From assembly GCF_003261055.1 (NCBI RefSeq), contig NZ_CP030073.1, forward strand, positions 5,642,001-5,706,000: a DNA stretch of 64,000 bases. The letters run 5' to 3'. The stretch is from Streptomyces cadmiisoli (GTDB lineage Bacteria; Actinomycetota; Actinomycetes; Streptomycetales; Streptomycetaceae). Position numbers and translations under genes: made by a program. This document shows, piece after piece, positions 27,168 to 35,126 of the stretch. Positions within the stretch are counted from its first letter, which is position 1, and each line of letters begins with the position of its first letter. Below the pieces are notes generated by a model that had not been told where the DNA came from, searched no databases, and worked only from the letters and a program-made list of their open reading frames with translations.

Positions 27168-27951
27168 GCAGGCGTCCGAGGTGCTCGCGCCCCTTGTCGA
27201 GCAGACCGGGCAGCGGCTCGGCCGCCTCGTACCACCGCTTCTCGTACTCCCAGCACAGCCAGCCGTCCCAGCCGTGCCGGGAGAGGACCTCGACGCACTC
27301 GGCGAGCGGCAGGACCCCCGCGCCGAGCGGCAGCGGCGCGGTGTCGGTGCCGGAGGCGATGTCCTTGACCTGGACGTAGCCGAGGTAGGGCGACAGGGCC
27401 GCGAACGACTCCGACGGCTGCTCGCCGCCCAGCCAGGTGTGCATCACGTCCCACAGGGCGCCGACCTGCCGGTGGCCGACCGGTCCGAGGACCCGGATCG
27501 CGTCGGCGGCGGTGCGGTGCGAGTCATGGGTCTCCAGCAGGATGCGGACACCCGCGTCGGTGGCGTACTCGGCGGCCGTGCCCAGCCGGCCCGCCGCGAC
27601 CGCGTCGGCCTCCTCGGGAGCGCCGTCCGCGGGCCCGCCCGGGAAGACCCGGACGTACGGGGCGCCCAGGTCACGGGCGAGATCGAGGAGGGCGCGGAGC
27701 TCGGCCAGCACGGGCTCGTCGTCGCCGGGCGCGGCCACCCGCGTGTACCCGGCGAGGCTCAGGATCTCCACGCCGGCCGCCTTGAACTCGGCCGCCGCGG
27801 CGGTCCGTTCGTCCCGGCTCAGGCCCGGATGGACCGGCTCCTCCGGGTGTGTGCGCAGTTCGACCCCGTGGTAGCCGTGCGCGGTCGCGAGACGCGCCAC
27901 GTCGGACAGGGGGAGGCCGGGGACACCGAGGGTGGAGAACGCCAGCTTCAT
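27151..27951 (-). CDS. Sugar phosphate isomerase/epimerase (xylose isomerase-like TIM barrel)
   Basis: A 266-aa AP-endonuclease-2/xylose isomerase-like TIM barrel beginning MKLAFSTLGVPGLPLSDVARLATAHGYHGVELR. Candidate metal ligands are Glu in ILLETHDSH, Asp/His in GALWDVMHTWLGGE and VQVKDIASG, and Glu in WLCWEYEKRW. The family includes IolE, IolI, OtnI and sugar epimerases; the substrate cannot be read from sequence. The ATG at 27951 is the family start; 15 upstream codons of open frame cover only the leader. It lies downstream of the MarR-GNAT gene behind a hairpin, and no pathway partner is adjacent. Confidence 0.85.
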   Translation of the reverse strand: MKLAFSTLGVPGLPLSDVARLATAHGYHGVELRTHPEEPVHPGLSRDERTAAAAEFKAAGVEILSLAGYTRVAAPGDDEPVLAELRALLDLARDLGAPYVRVFPGGPADGAPEEADAVAAGRLGTAAEYATDAGVRILLETHDSHRTAADAIRVLGPVGHRQVGALWDVMHTWLGGEQPSESFAALSPYLGYVQVKDIASGTDTAPLPLGAGVLPLAECVEVLSRHGWDGWLCWEYEKRWYEAAEPLPGLLDKGREHLGRLLNDSA

Positions 27952-27972
27952 GCACCCAGCTTCGTACACACG

Positions 27973-28001
27973 GGCCCTTCCCGTCACCCGGATCAAGGGC
28001 C
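27973..28001 (-). terminator. Hairpin after the MarR-GNAT gene
   Basis: GGCCCTT and AAGGGCC form a 7-bp stem around a 15-base loop that can itself pair partly, eight bases beyond the stop codon of the MarR-GNAT gene. It separates that gene from the isomerase gene on the same strand. Confidence 0.5.
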
Positions 28002-28008
28002 GTTCCGT

Positions 28009-28941
28009 TCACTCCGGTGCCGCGCGCAGCACCAGGCGCCAGTCCTGGCCGACCAGATTCTTCCCGAAGGAACGGTGCGGTTTCTCGGCGAGGAGGACAA
28101 AACCGTGGCGCTGGTAGAGACGGCGGGCGCCGGCCAGCACGTCGTTCGTCCACAGCACCAGGTCGCGGTAGCCGACGCCGCGCGCGAAGTCCACCACGGC
28201 GGAGACGAGCTTGTCCCCGATGCCCAGACCGCGGGCGTCCGGCTCCACCAGCAGCAGCCGCAGCCGGGCGGTGGCCGGCGCCTCGTCGCGCACGCACATC
28301 ACGCACCCCACCGGCCGCCCGTCCGCCTCGGCGATCCAGGCCCGCTCCAGGTGCGGGTCGTGGTCCTCGGCGAAGTCGGCGACGATCCGGGCGACCAGCC
28401 CCTCGTAGTCGGTGTTCCAGCCGAACTCGGCCGCGTACAGCGCGCCGTTGCGCTGCACGATCCAGCCGAGGTCACCGGGGCCGGGTTCGCGCAGCAGGAC
28501 GTCCTCGCGCCCCGCCGACGGCCCGCCGCCCAGGACGTCGCGGACCGTCCGGAGCGCCTCCGTGAGCCGTGTGCGGTCGTCCGGCGCCACCCCGGCCAGC
28601 AGCGCGCCGACCGACTCGCGCGCCCGTTCGTCGAGCAGACCGGCCGCCTCCCGGCCGCGCCCGGTGAGCGTGATGCGGCGGCGGCGCGGATCCTTCTCCG
28701 ACGGCCCGCGCTCGATCAGCCCGTCCTGCTCGAACCCGTTCAGGATGCGGCTCAGGTACCCGGCGTCCAGGTGGAGTTCGGCGCGCAGATCGGCGGCGTC
28801 GGTGCGGGTGCCGTGCGCGAGCTCGTACAGGATCCGCGCCTCGGTGAGGGTGTACGGCGCGTAGACGTGACGGCCGTGGTCGAGGGCGCCGATGAGGTTC
28901 GTGTAGAAGCGGTTGAAGGAGCGGATGTCCTGCACGGTCAT
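28009..28941 (-). CDS. MarR regulator fused to GNAT N-acetyltransferase
   Basis: A 310-aa two-domain protein. Residues about 1-150 are a MarR winged HTH (YTLTEARILYELAHGTRTDAADLRAELHLDAGYLSRILNGFEQDGLIERGPSEKDPRRRRITLT). Residues about 160-305 are a GNAT acetyltransferase with LRLLLVEPDARGLGIGDKLV, containing the acetyl-CoA pyrophosphate loop (R-x-x-G-x-G/A variant), and a C-terminal LYQRHGFV. Such fusions are known in actinobacteria and other bacteria, but targets are rarely defined. A perfect palindrome lies 24 bases upstream of the ATG, suggesting autoregulation. The gene stands alone. Confidence 0.92.
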   Translation of the reverse strand: MTVQDIRSFNRFYTNLIGALDHGRHVYAPYTLTEARILYELAHGTRTDAADLRAELHLDAGYLSRILNGFEQDGLIERGPSEKDPRRRRITLTGRGREAAGLLDERARESVGALLAGVAPDDRTRLTEALRTVRDVLGGGPSAGREDVLLREPGPGDLGWIVQRNGALYAAEFGWNTDYEGLVARIVADFAEDHDPHLERAWIAEADGRPVGCVMCVRDEAPATARLRLLLVEPDARGLGIGDKLVSAVVDFARGVGYRDLVLWTNDVLAGARRLYQRHGFVLLAEKPHRSFGKNLVGQDWRLVLRAAPE

Positions 28942-28964
28942 GAGAGGCCCCAGTCCCTGATGGT

Positions 28965-28975
28965 TGACTCAGTCA
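28965..28975. promoter_or_regulatory. MarR-type operator TGACTCAGTCA
   Basis: TGACTCAGTCA is an 11-bp palindrome with a single central base, flanked by TT and GA, 24 bases upstream of the MarR-GNAT start. This is where an autorepressor would bind. Confidence 0.6.
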
Positions 28976-29029
28976 GAGAAACCGTGGGGCCGAGCCTAGA
29001 CCGCCGCCCGCTCCCCGTCCACGGCCCGG

Positions 29030-29626
29030 CTACCCGGCCACGGCCCGCCGGTAGACGCAGATCTGGGCACCCGTGGGCGCGGCGGCCGTGGAGACCAGCT
29101 CGAACGCGGCCCTGGTGCCGTCGTCCGGGAAGATCGACTTGCCGCCGCCGAGGATCACCGGCATCAGGATCAGCCGCAGCTCGTCCACCAGGTCCTCGCT
29201 CAGCAGGGTGCGGGCCAGCCGCGAGCTGCCCATGACCAGCAGTCCGCCGTCCTCGGACTCGCGCAGCTTGCGCAGCGCGGCGACCGCCTCGCCGGCCGGG
29301 ATCCGGTTGGTGTTGTCCCAGGTCAGATCGTCGTCCGTGAGGGTGTCCGTCACGACGTACTTGCGGATCGAGTTCATCCGGTCGGCGAACGGATCGCCCG
29401 CCCGCTCCGGCCAGGCCCCCGCCATCGTCTGCCAGGTGCGCCGCCCGAACAGCAGCGCGTCGGCCCCGCCCAGCGCCGCGTCGAAGGCGCCGCCGACGAC
29501 CTCGGGGTCGAAGAAGGCCTGCGACCAGCCACCGTGCGCGAAGCCGCCGTCGGTGTCCTCCTCCGGGCCGCCGGGAGCCTGCACGACGCCGTCGAGGCTG
29601 ATGAACGAGGTGATGACGATGCGCAT
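29030..29626 (-). CDS. Dihydrofolate reductase-family protein (RibD C-terminal-like)
   Basis: A 198-aa protein of the YwjB/YyaP branch of the dihydrofolate reductase/RibD-C fold: MRIVITSFISLDGVVQAPGGPEED, ADALLFGRRTWQTMAGAWP and LLVMGSSRLARTLLSEDLVDELRLILMPVILGGGKSIF. These proteins bind NADPH, but most have no assigned reaction and are not essential folate enzymes. The ATG at 29626 follows GGAGT-rich sequence on the minus strand. It has no co-directional partner close enough to imply an operon. Confidence 0.9.
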   Translation of the reverse strand: MRIVITSFISLDGVVQAPGGPEEDTDGGFAHGGWSQAFFDPEVVGGAFDAALGGADALLFGRRTWQTMAGAWPERAGDPFADRMNSIRKYVVTDTLTDDDLTWDNTNRIPAGEAVAALRKLRESEDGGLLVMGSSRLARTLLSEDLVDELRLILMPVILGGGKSIFPDDGTRAAFELVSTAAAPTGAQICVYRRAVAG

Positions 29627-29748
29627 GGGAGTGACTCCTGGAGTTGTCCGGACCCGTTGCGGGACGACATCGCTACAGACCGGCGCACCGCCCGGAACTC
29701 ATCGGTCGCCGCCGCTCGGATCGGGACGCCGCCGCCACGCCGGAGCCC

Positions 29749-30795
29749 TCACCGCCGGGGTGCCGCGGACGACCCCCGCACCATCAACTCGCCGCGCACG
29801 GTGGCGATCCCGCCCGGCGGGGGCTCCTCCCGGCCCATGGCGACGCGGCCGGCCCGGGCACCCGCCTCGGCCAGCGGCAGCCGCACGGTCGTCAGGGACG
29901 GCACCGCGTCCATGCTGAACGGCAGGTCGTCGAAGCCGGCCACCGACACGTCCTGCGGGATCCGCAGCCCGGAGTCGCGCAGCGCCGCGCACGCCCCGAG
30001 GGCCACGGAGTCGTTCGCCGCGACGACGGCCGTCAGGCTCGGGTCCCGGCGCAGCAGCTCCAGCGTCGCCTCGTAGCCGGACCGGCGGTCGTACCGGCCG
30101 TGCACCGTCCAGCGAGGGTCCTCGGTGATGCCCGCCGCCTCCAGCGCCGCCCTGTGCCCCTCCAGCCGGTGCCGGGTGGTGGTGCGTTCCACCGGGCCCG
30201 CGATGTAGCCGAGCCGCCGGTGGCCGAGGCCGATCAGGTGCTCGGTGAGGCGGCGGCCGCCGCCCCGGTTGTCGAAGGCCAGCGCGACGGCGGAGGTGTC
30301 GGGCGCGGGCGGCCGGCCGCAGAGCACGACACGGGTCCCGGCGTCCGTCAGCTTCCGCAGCTTCGCCGCCACCGCCGCCGCGTGCGGCGCGTCCTCGACG
30401 GCACCGCCGGTCAGGACGACGGCCGCGGCGCGCTGTCTCTGCAGCAGCGTGAGGTAGGTCAGCTCGCGTTCCGGTGAGCCCCCGGTGTTGCAGACGACGG
30501 CCAGCCGTTCGCCGCCCGCCCGTCCGCCCGGCCCGCCGATCTCCGACTGGATGGCGCTCGCCATGATCCCGAAGAAGGGGTCGGCGATGTCGTTGACGAG
30601 GATGCCGACCAGATCCGACGTCGCGGCGGCCAGCGCGCTGGCGGGACCGTTGAGGACGTAGTCCAGCTCGTCGACCGCCTTGAGCACGCGCTCGCGGGTG
30701 GAGGCGGCCACCGGGTAGTTCCCGTTCAGCACGCGCGACACCGTCGCGGGCGAGACCTGGGCACGGGCCGCCACGTCCGCCAGGGTCACCGTCAT
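29749..30795 (-). CDS. LacI-family repressor of the Gfo/Idh-DUF993 operon
   Basis: A 348-aa LacI/GalR regulator. The N-terminal HTH and hinge are MTVTLADVAARAQVSPATVSRVLNGNYPVAASTRERVLKAVDELDYVLNGPASALA. The periplasmic-binding-like effector domain runs to the end (DLVGILVNDIADPFFGIMASAIQSE, HRRLGYIAGP, GFDDLPFSMDAVPSLTTVRLP). It is divergent from the three-gene sugar operon and a 20-bp palindrome lies between them. It probably represses that operon and itself, released by a sugar or its derivative. The ATG at 30795 is the family start; the open frame beyond it crosses the operator. Confidence 0.93.
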   Translation of the reverse strand: MTVTLADVAARAQVSPATVSRVLNGNYPVAASTRERVLKAVDELDYVLNGPASALAAATSDLVGILVNDIADPFFGIMASAIQSEIGGPGGRAGGERLAVVCNTGGSPERELTYLTLLQRQRAAAVVLTGGAVEDAPHAAAVAAKLRKLTDAGTRVVLCGRPPAPDTSAVALAFDNRGGGRRLTEHLIGLGHRRLGYIAGPVERTTTRHRLEGHRAALEAAGITEDPRWTVHGRYDRRSGYEATLELLRRDPSLTAVVAANDSVALGACAALRDSGLRIPQDVSVAGFDDLPFSMDAVPSLTTVRLPLAEAGARAGRVAMGREEPPPGGIATVRGELMVRGSSAAPRR

Positions 30796-30967
30796 GTCGT
30801 CGTCCTCCGGTCGCGCGTCATGTCGTACGTCGCCGTGCACGAACGGTGCACGGGCCGAGGTTTCGTGCCGACCATAAGGCCGCGGACCCCGCCTGTTCGC
30901 CCCCTCGAACAACTCAAGACGGTCACGGCCTTGTCCGGGCCGCTGGTCAGAGGCTAGCTTCTCATCG

Positions 30968-30987
30968 GATAGAAAGCGCTTGCTATC
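30968..30987. promoter_or_regulatory. LacI-type operator GATAGAAAGCGCTTGCTATC
   Basis: A 20-bp inverted repeat with only one mismatched pair and the LacI/GalR core AAGCGCTT. It lies between the divergent LacI gene and the Gfo/Idh operon, 88 bases before the operon start, and probably overlaps its promoter. Confidence 0.8.
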
Positions 30988-31075
30988 TGGAGGGCCGAGA
31001 CCACCCGTGACGCAGGTGGACACCGGGCATCCAGACCCACGACGGGGCGCAGCAGACGCCCACGAAGGGAACGAC

Positions 31076-32227
31076 GTGACACGCAAGACGGTGCGTATCG
31101 CCATGAACGGCGTGACCGGGCGCATGGGTCACCGCCAGCACCTCGTACGCTCCATCCTCGCGATCCGCGAACAGGGCGGCCTCGACCTGGGCGACGGCAC
31201 CGTGCTGTGGCCCGAGCCGGTCCTCGTCGGCCGGCGCGAGCACGCCCTGCGGGCGCTCGCCGAGCGGCACGGGCTGGAGCACTTCTCCACGGACCTGGAC
31301 GCGGTCCTCGCCGACGACGACGTGGACATCTACTTCGACGCCCAGGTCACCTCCGCCCGCGAGGAGGCCCTGAAGAAGGCGATCGCGGCCGGAAAGCACA
31401 TCTACACGGAGAAGCCCACCTCCACCGGCCTCGACGGCGCGCTGGAACTCGCCCGTCTCGCCGCCGCGCGGGGCATCCGGCACGGCGTCGTCCAGGACAA
31501 GCTGTTCCTCCCCGGTCTGCGCAAGCTCAAGCGGCTCGTCGACAGCGGCTTCTTCGGCCGCGTGCTCTCCGTGCGCGGCGAGTTCGGCTACTGGGTCTTC
31601 GAGGGCGACCGGCAGCCCGCCCAGCGCCCCTCCTGGAACTACCGCGCCGAGGACGGCGGCGGCATCGTCGTCGACATGTTCCCGCACTGGGAGTACGTCC
31701 TGCACGAGCTGTTCGGCCGGGTGAGGTCCGTCCAGGCCCTGACCGCCACGCACGTCCCGCAGCGCTGGGACGAGAACGGCAAGCCCTACGACGCCACCGC
31801 CGACGACGCCGCGTACGCCGTCTTCGAACTCGACGGCGGCATCGTGGCCCAGATCAACTCCTCGTGGGCGGTCCGCGTCAACCGCGACGAACTCGTCGAG
31901 TTCCAGGTGGACGGCACCGAGGGCTCCGCCGTCGCCGGACTGCGCGACTGCCGTGTCCAGCACCGCTCGACGACCCCCAAGCCGGTCTGGAACCCCGACA
32001 TCCCCGCGACGTACTCCTTCCGCGACCAGTGGCAGGAGGTGCCGGACAACGAGGAGTTCGACAACGGCTTCAAGGCCCAGTGGGAGCTGTTCCTGCGCCA
32101 TGTCCACGCCGACGCCCCCTACCACTGGGACCTCCTGGCCGGCGCCCGCGGCGTCCAGCTCGCCGAACTGGGCCTGAGGTCCTCGGCCGAGGGCCGCCGC
32201 ATCGAGGTCCCGGAGATCGCGCCGTGA
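31076..32227 (+). CDS. Gfo/Idh/MocA-family oxidoreductase
   Basis: A 383-aa NAD(P)-dependent sugar dehydrogenase-type protein. The N-terminal Rossmann domain is variant (VRIAMNGVTGRMGHRQHLVRSI, a Gly-rich loop of the G-x-x-G-x-x-G kind), followed by DADVDIYFDA-like and YTEKPTSTGLDGALELA, with the family EKP Lys. The C-terminal domain contains GGGIVVDMFPHWEYVL with the likely catalytic Asp/His. It may oxidise a sugar hydroxyl to a keto group or perform the reverse. The GTG at 31076 follows GAAGGGA. It overlaps the DUF993 gene by four bases. The large aromatic-rich C-terminal region suggests a bulky or glycosidic substrate, which is inference. Confidence 0.88.
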   Translation: MTRKTVRIAMNGVTGRMGHRQHLVRSILAIREQGGLDLGDGTVLWPEPVLVGRREHALRALAERHGLEHFSTDLDAVLADDDVDIYFDAQVTSAREEALKKAIAAGKHIYTEKPTSTGLDGALELARLAAARGIRHGVVQDKLFLPGLRKLKRLVDSGFFGRVLSVRGEFGYWVFEGDRQPAQRPSWNYRAEDGGGIVVDMFPHWEYVLHELFGRVRSVQALTATHVPQRWDENGKPYDATADDAAYAVFELDGGIVAQINSSWAVRVNRDELVEFQVDGTEGSAVAGLRDCRVQHRSTTPKPVWNPDIPATYSFRDQWQEVPDNEEFDNGFKAQWELFLRHVHADAPYHWDLLAGARGVQLAELGLRSSAEGRRIEVPEIAP

Positions 32228-33375
32228 CCATCCGACTCCCCGACGCGCAGGGCGCACTGAGGTCCTACGAGCCCCGCACCGACCCCCTCGACCTGACCCC
32301 GGGCGGCCCCTTCACCTCCCGTACGGTCCTCGCCGCGGCGCACGTCGTCGCCGACCCGTACGCCGACGTCACCCCCGACGCGCCGGCCGCCGTCGACTGG
32401 GACGCCACCCTCGCCTTCCGCCGGCACCTGTGGTCCCACGGACTCGGCGTCGCCGAGGCGATGGACACCGCCCAGCGGGGCATGGGCCTGGACTGGGCGG
32501 GCGCCGCCGAGCTGATCCGGCGCAGCGCCGCCGAGGCCCGCGCGGTCGGCGGCCGCATCGCCTGCGGTGTCGGCACCGACCAGCTCGCCGCCGGTTCGGT
32601 CGCCGAGGTCCGCGCCGCCTACGAGGAGCAGCTCGCCCTGGTCGAGGAGTCGGGCGCGCAGGCAGTCGTCATGGCGTCCCGCGCGCTCGCGGCGGCGGCA
32701 CGGGGCCCCGAGGACTACGCGGAGGTCTACGGCCACCTCCTGCGCCAGGCCGCCCGGCCGGTGATCCTGCACTGGCTCGGCCCGATGTTCGACCCGGCAC
32801 TGGACGGCTACTGGGGATCCGCGGACCTCGACACGGCCACCGACACCTTCCTGGAGATCGTCGCCGCCCACCCCGACAAGGTCGACGGCGTGAAGATCTC
32901 CCTGCTGGACGCCGGACGGGAGGTCGCCCTGCGCCGCCGCCTGCCGCACGGCGTGCGCTGCTACACCGGTGACGACTTCAACTATCCCGAGCTGATCGCC
33001 GGCGACGAGCGGGGCTTCAGCCACGCCCTGCTGGGGATCTTCGATCCGCTGGGCCCGCCGGCCGCGCGCGCGGTACGGGTGCTCGACACGGGGGACGTCA
33101 AGGCCTTCCGCGAACTGCTCGACCCGACCGTCGAGTTGTCCCGCCACCTCTTCCGGGCCCCGACGCGGTTCTACAAGACGGGTGTCGTGCTCCTGGCCTG
33201 GCTGGCCGGCCACCAGTCCCACTTCGCGATGGTCGGCGGCCTCCAGTCGGCCCGCTCCCTGCCGCACCTCGCCCGCGCCTACGAACTCGCCGACGGTCTC
33301 GGCCTGTTCCCCGACCCGCGACTCGCCGAGGACCGGATGAAGAACCTGCTCGCACTGTACGGGGTGACCCGGTGA
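32224..33375 (+). CDS. DUF993 family protein (dihydrodipicolinate synthase-like aldolase fold)
   Basis: A 383-aa DUF993 protein, by my recognition of blocks such as SHGLGVAEAMDTAQRGMGLDWAGAAELIRRS, CGVGTDQL, VILHWLGPMFDPALDGYWGS, DKVDGVKISLLDAGREVALRRRLP and RCYTGDDFNYPELI. The VKISLLD segment lies where class I DapA/NAL aldolases carry the Schiff-base Lys (here the Lys of DGVKIS), so an aldolase or dehydratase role is plausible but unproven. It is coupled by four-base overlaps to a Gfo/Idh dehydrogenase before and a TIM-barrel isomerase after, so all three probably act in sequence on one sugar. I know of no experimentally defined reaction for this family. Confidence 0.82.
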   Translation: MTIRLPDAQGALRSYEPRTDPLDLTPGGPFTSRTVLAAAHVVADPYADVTPDAPAAVDWDATLAFRRHLWSHGLGVAEAMDTAQRGMGLDWAGAAELIRRSAAEARAVGGRIACGVGTDQLAAGSVAEVRAAYEEQLALVEESGAQAVVMASRALAAAARGPEDYAEVYGHLLRQAARPVILHWLGPMFDPALDGYWGSADLDTATDTFLEIVAAHPDKVDGVKISLLDAGREVALRRRLPHGVRCYTGDDFNYPELIAGDERGFSHALLGIFDPLGPPAARAVRVLDTGDVKAFRELLDPTVELSRHLFRAPTRFYKTGVVLLAWLAGHQSHFAMVGGLQSARSLPHLARAYELADGLGLFPDPRLAEDRMKNLLALYGVTR

Positions 33376-34208
33376 ACACCGACATCTCCCGCTTCTCCGT
33401 CAACCAGATGACGGTGAAGCAGCTGTCGCTGCCGGAACTGGTCGACGCGTGCGCCGAGTCCGCGATCCCCGGCGTGGGCCTGTGGCGCGAACCGGTCCGG
33501 TCCCACGGCCTGGCGGCGACCGCGAAACTGGTCCGCGACGCCGGCCTGACCGTGACGACGCTCTGCCGGGGCGGCTTCCTCACCGCGGCCGACCCGGCCG
33601 GGCGCGCCGAGGCCCTGGCCGACAACCGCCGCGCCGTCGACGAGGCCGCCGCCCTCGGCACCGACACCCTCGTGCTGGTGTCGGGCGGCCTGCCGCCCGG
33701 CTCCAAGGACCTGCGCGGCGCCCGCGAGCGCATCGCGGACGCGCTGGCGGAGCTGGGCCCCTACGCCGAGTCGCACGGCGTACGCCTGGCCGTCGAACCG
33801 CTGCACCCGATGTTCGCCGCCGACCGCTGCGTGGTCTCCACCCTCGCGCAGGCCCTGGACCTCGCGGAACGCTTCCCCGCACACCAGGTCGGCGTCACGG
33901 TGGACACCTACCACCTCTGGTGGGACGACACCGCGCCGGAGCAGATCGCCCGGGCGGGCGCCGGCGGCCGGCTGCACATCTTCCAGCTCGCCGACTGGAT
34001 CACCCCGCTGCCCGAGGGCGTCCTCAACGGCCGCGGGCAGATCGGCGACGGCGCGATCGACATGCGGGAGTGGACGGGGTACGTCGAGGCGGCCGGCTAC
34101 ACCGGGCCCATCGAGGTCGAACTCTTCAACGAGGAGCTGTGGGCCCGGGACGGACGGGAGGTGCTGGCGCAGACGGCGCGGCGGTTCGTCGAGCACGTGA
34201 TCCGCTGA
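33372..34208 (+). CDS. Sugar phosphate isomerase/epimerase (TIM barrel)
   Basis: A 278-aa xylose isomerase-like TIM barrel. Metal-site candidates are Glu in RLAVEPLHPMF, Asp-His in VTVDTYHLWWDD, His in LHIFQLADW and Glu in GPIEVELFNEELW. The last-listed motif and spacing resemble 3-keto-sugar and hydroxypyruvate isomerase-like members. The GTG start overlaps the DUF993 stop by four bases, and it is the last gene of the LacI-controlled operon. It ends about 400 bases before two strong hairpins. Substrate unknown. Confidence 0.85.
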   Translation: MNTDISRFSVNQMTVKQLSLPELVDACAESAIPGVGLWREPVRSHGLAATAKLVRDAGLTVTTLCRGGFLTAADPAGRAEALADNRRAVDEAAALGTDTLVLVSGGLPPGSKDLRGARERIADALAELGPYAESHGVRLAVEPLHPMFAADRCVVSTLAQALDLAERFPAHQVGVTVDTYHLWWDDTAPEQIARAGAGGRLHIFQLADWITPLPEGVLNGRGQIGDGAIDMREWTGYVEAAGYTGPIEVELFNEELWARDGREVLAQTARRFVEHVIR

Positions 34209-34548
34209 CCGGGCCCGGGGCACGCGGCCCGGCGTGCGGTGCCGCTCGTCGACGCCGACGACGACAGCGGTACCGCACGCCGGTCCCCCCGACACCGCGC
34301 ACGGGCTCGCCCGCGCGCACGCGCACGGGTGCCAGGCACGAACCGGCGCGGTCATGGCCGCGTCTGCACGGATCTTGTCGTTTCCCGCACGGCGTCACGG
34401 GTGCCGTCGGTGGGGCCTCGGTCCGGAACTCCTGCACCGGCATGCCGACAGGGTAGGAAATCCGGCCGGAAAAAACCCGGTGAGAAATTCCGTCGGACCG
34501 TGCAACCCTTGCGGCCACCCGCGGGTCGTACATGGCATCAGAACTTCT
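34209..34548. other. Gene-free 3' region of the DUF993 operon
   Basis: No supported reading frame. The middle (about 34430-34500) is less GC-rich (GGGTAGGAAATCCGGCCGGAAAAAACCCGG), and an apparent imperfect palindrome TCCGGCCGGA sits at about 34462-34471. The transcript from the sugar operon must run through it to the hairpins at 34608-34667. A guanine-run cluster follows at 34549. Confidence 0.4.
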
Positions 34549-34586
34549 GGGGGATTCCGGGGGGGGATCCAGGGGGATCGCGGGGG
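34549..34586 (+). repeat. Four regularly spaced guanine runs (potential G-quadruplex)
   Basis: Runs of 5, 8, 5 and 5 guanines are separated by exactly five bases each time (ATTCC, ATCCA, ATCGC), a 10-bp GGGGGATCCN-like repeat. On the plus strand this is a textbook four-tract quadruplex motif in the 3' untranslated region of the DUF993 operon, just before two hairpins. Whether it folds in DNA or RNA is unknown. Confidence 0.6.
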
Positions 34587-34607
34587 TTCTGACGGGAGGG
34601 GAAAGCC

Positions 34608-34636
34608 GAGGGGGCCGACCGGTGGTCGGCCCCCTC
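34608..34636. terminator. Strong bidirectional hairpin terminator
   Basis: A perfect 13-bp stem (GAGGGGGCCGACC / GGTCGGCCCCCTC) with a three-base loop lies between the converging DUF993 and ribose operons, so it can end both. Confidence 0.85.
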
Positions 34637-34646
34637 GAAGCGTTTC

Positions 34647-34667
34647 CGGGCCCGGGAGCCGGGCCCG
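34647..34667. terminator. Second hairpin of the convergent terminator region
   Basis: A 9-bp perfect stem (CGGGCCCGG / CCGGGCCCG) with a GAG loop, 10 bases after the first hairpin. The tandem arrangement suggests a fail-safe terminator between the two sugar operons. Confidence 0.7.
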
Positions 34668-34736
34668 CGGGCGGCGAGTTCCCGGACGGCGCGCTTCACG
34701 CGGCGCCGGGAGCGGCGTCTGGTGCCGCGTCAGGCA

Positions 34737-35126
34737 CTAGAAGAACACCCCGCACCGCAGCAGCACATTGGCGTACGGCCGGGCCTCCCCGGTCCGGACC
34801 ACCAGCCGGGCACCCGCCGACAGTTCCTTGAGCCGCTCGTGCGGCACGAGGCGCAGCTCGGGGAAGTGCCCGTCCAGCAGTGCGGCCGCCGCCGGATTGG
34901 CGTCGCGCACCTCGGCCGCAGCGGTCGCGCCCTCCACCACGAGTTCGGCCAGCAGCCCGTCGAGCACCTCGGCGAACGACGGGGTGCCCGCCCGGAACGC
35001 CAGGTCGACGACCCGCGGCCCGTCCGGTATCGGCATGCCGGCGTCGCACACCAGCACGCCGTCGCCGTGGCCCAGCTCGGCGAGCGCCCCGGCGAGATGG
35101 CGATTGAGTATCCCTGCCTTCTTCAC
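34737..35126 (-). CDS. rbsD: D-ribose pyranase
   Basis: A 129-aa RbsD/FucU-family protein that interconverts beta-pyranose and beta-furanose forms of ribose before phosphorylation. It starts VKKAGILNRHLAGALAELGHGDGVLVCDAGMPIP, with the conserved His and the DAG(M/L)P motif, and ends ARPYANVLLRCGVFF, matching the usual RbsD ending and length. The GTG at 35126 overlaps the ribokinase stop by four bases. It is the last gene of the ribose operon. Confidence 0.92.
   Translation of the reverse strand: MKKAGILNRHLAGALAELGHGDGVLVCDAGMPIPDGPRVVDLAFRAGTPSFAEVLDGLLAELVVEGATAAAEVRDANPAAAALLDGHFPELRLVPHERLKELSAGARLVVRTGEARPYANVLLRCGVFF

Noticed and set aside
27151..27951. Isomerase as IolE/IolI of the inositol pathway
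   Set aside because: It is 25 kb from the inositol genes, has no shared operator and the fold family is too broad for a specific name.
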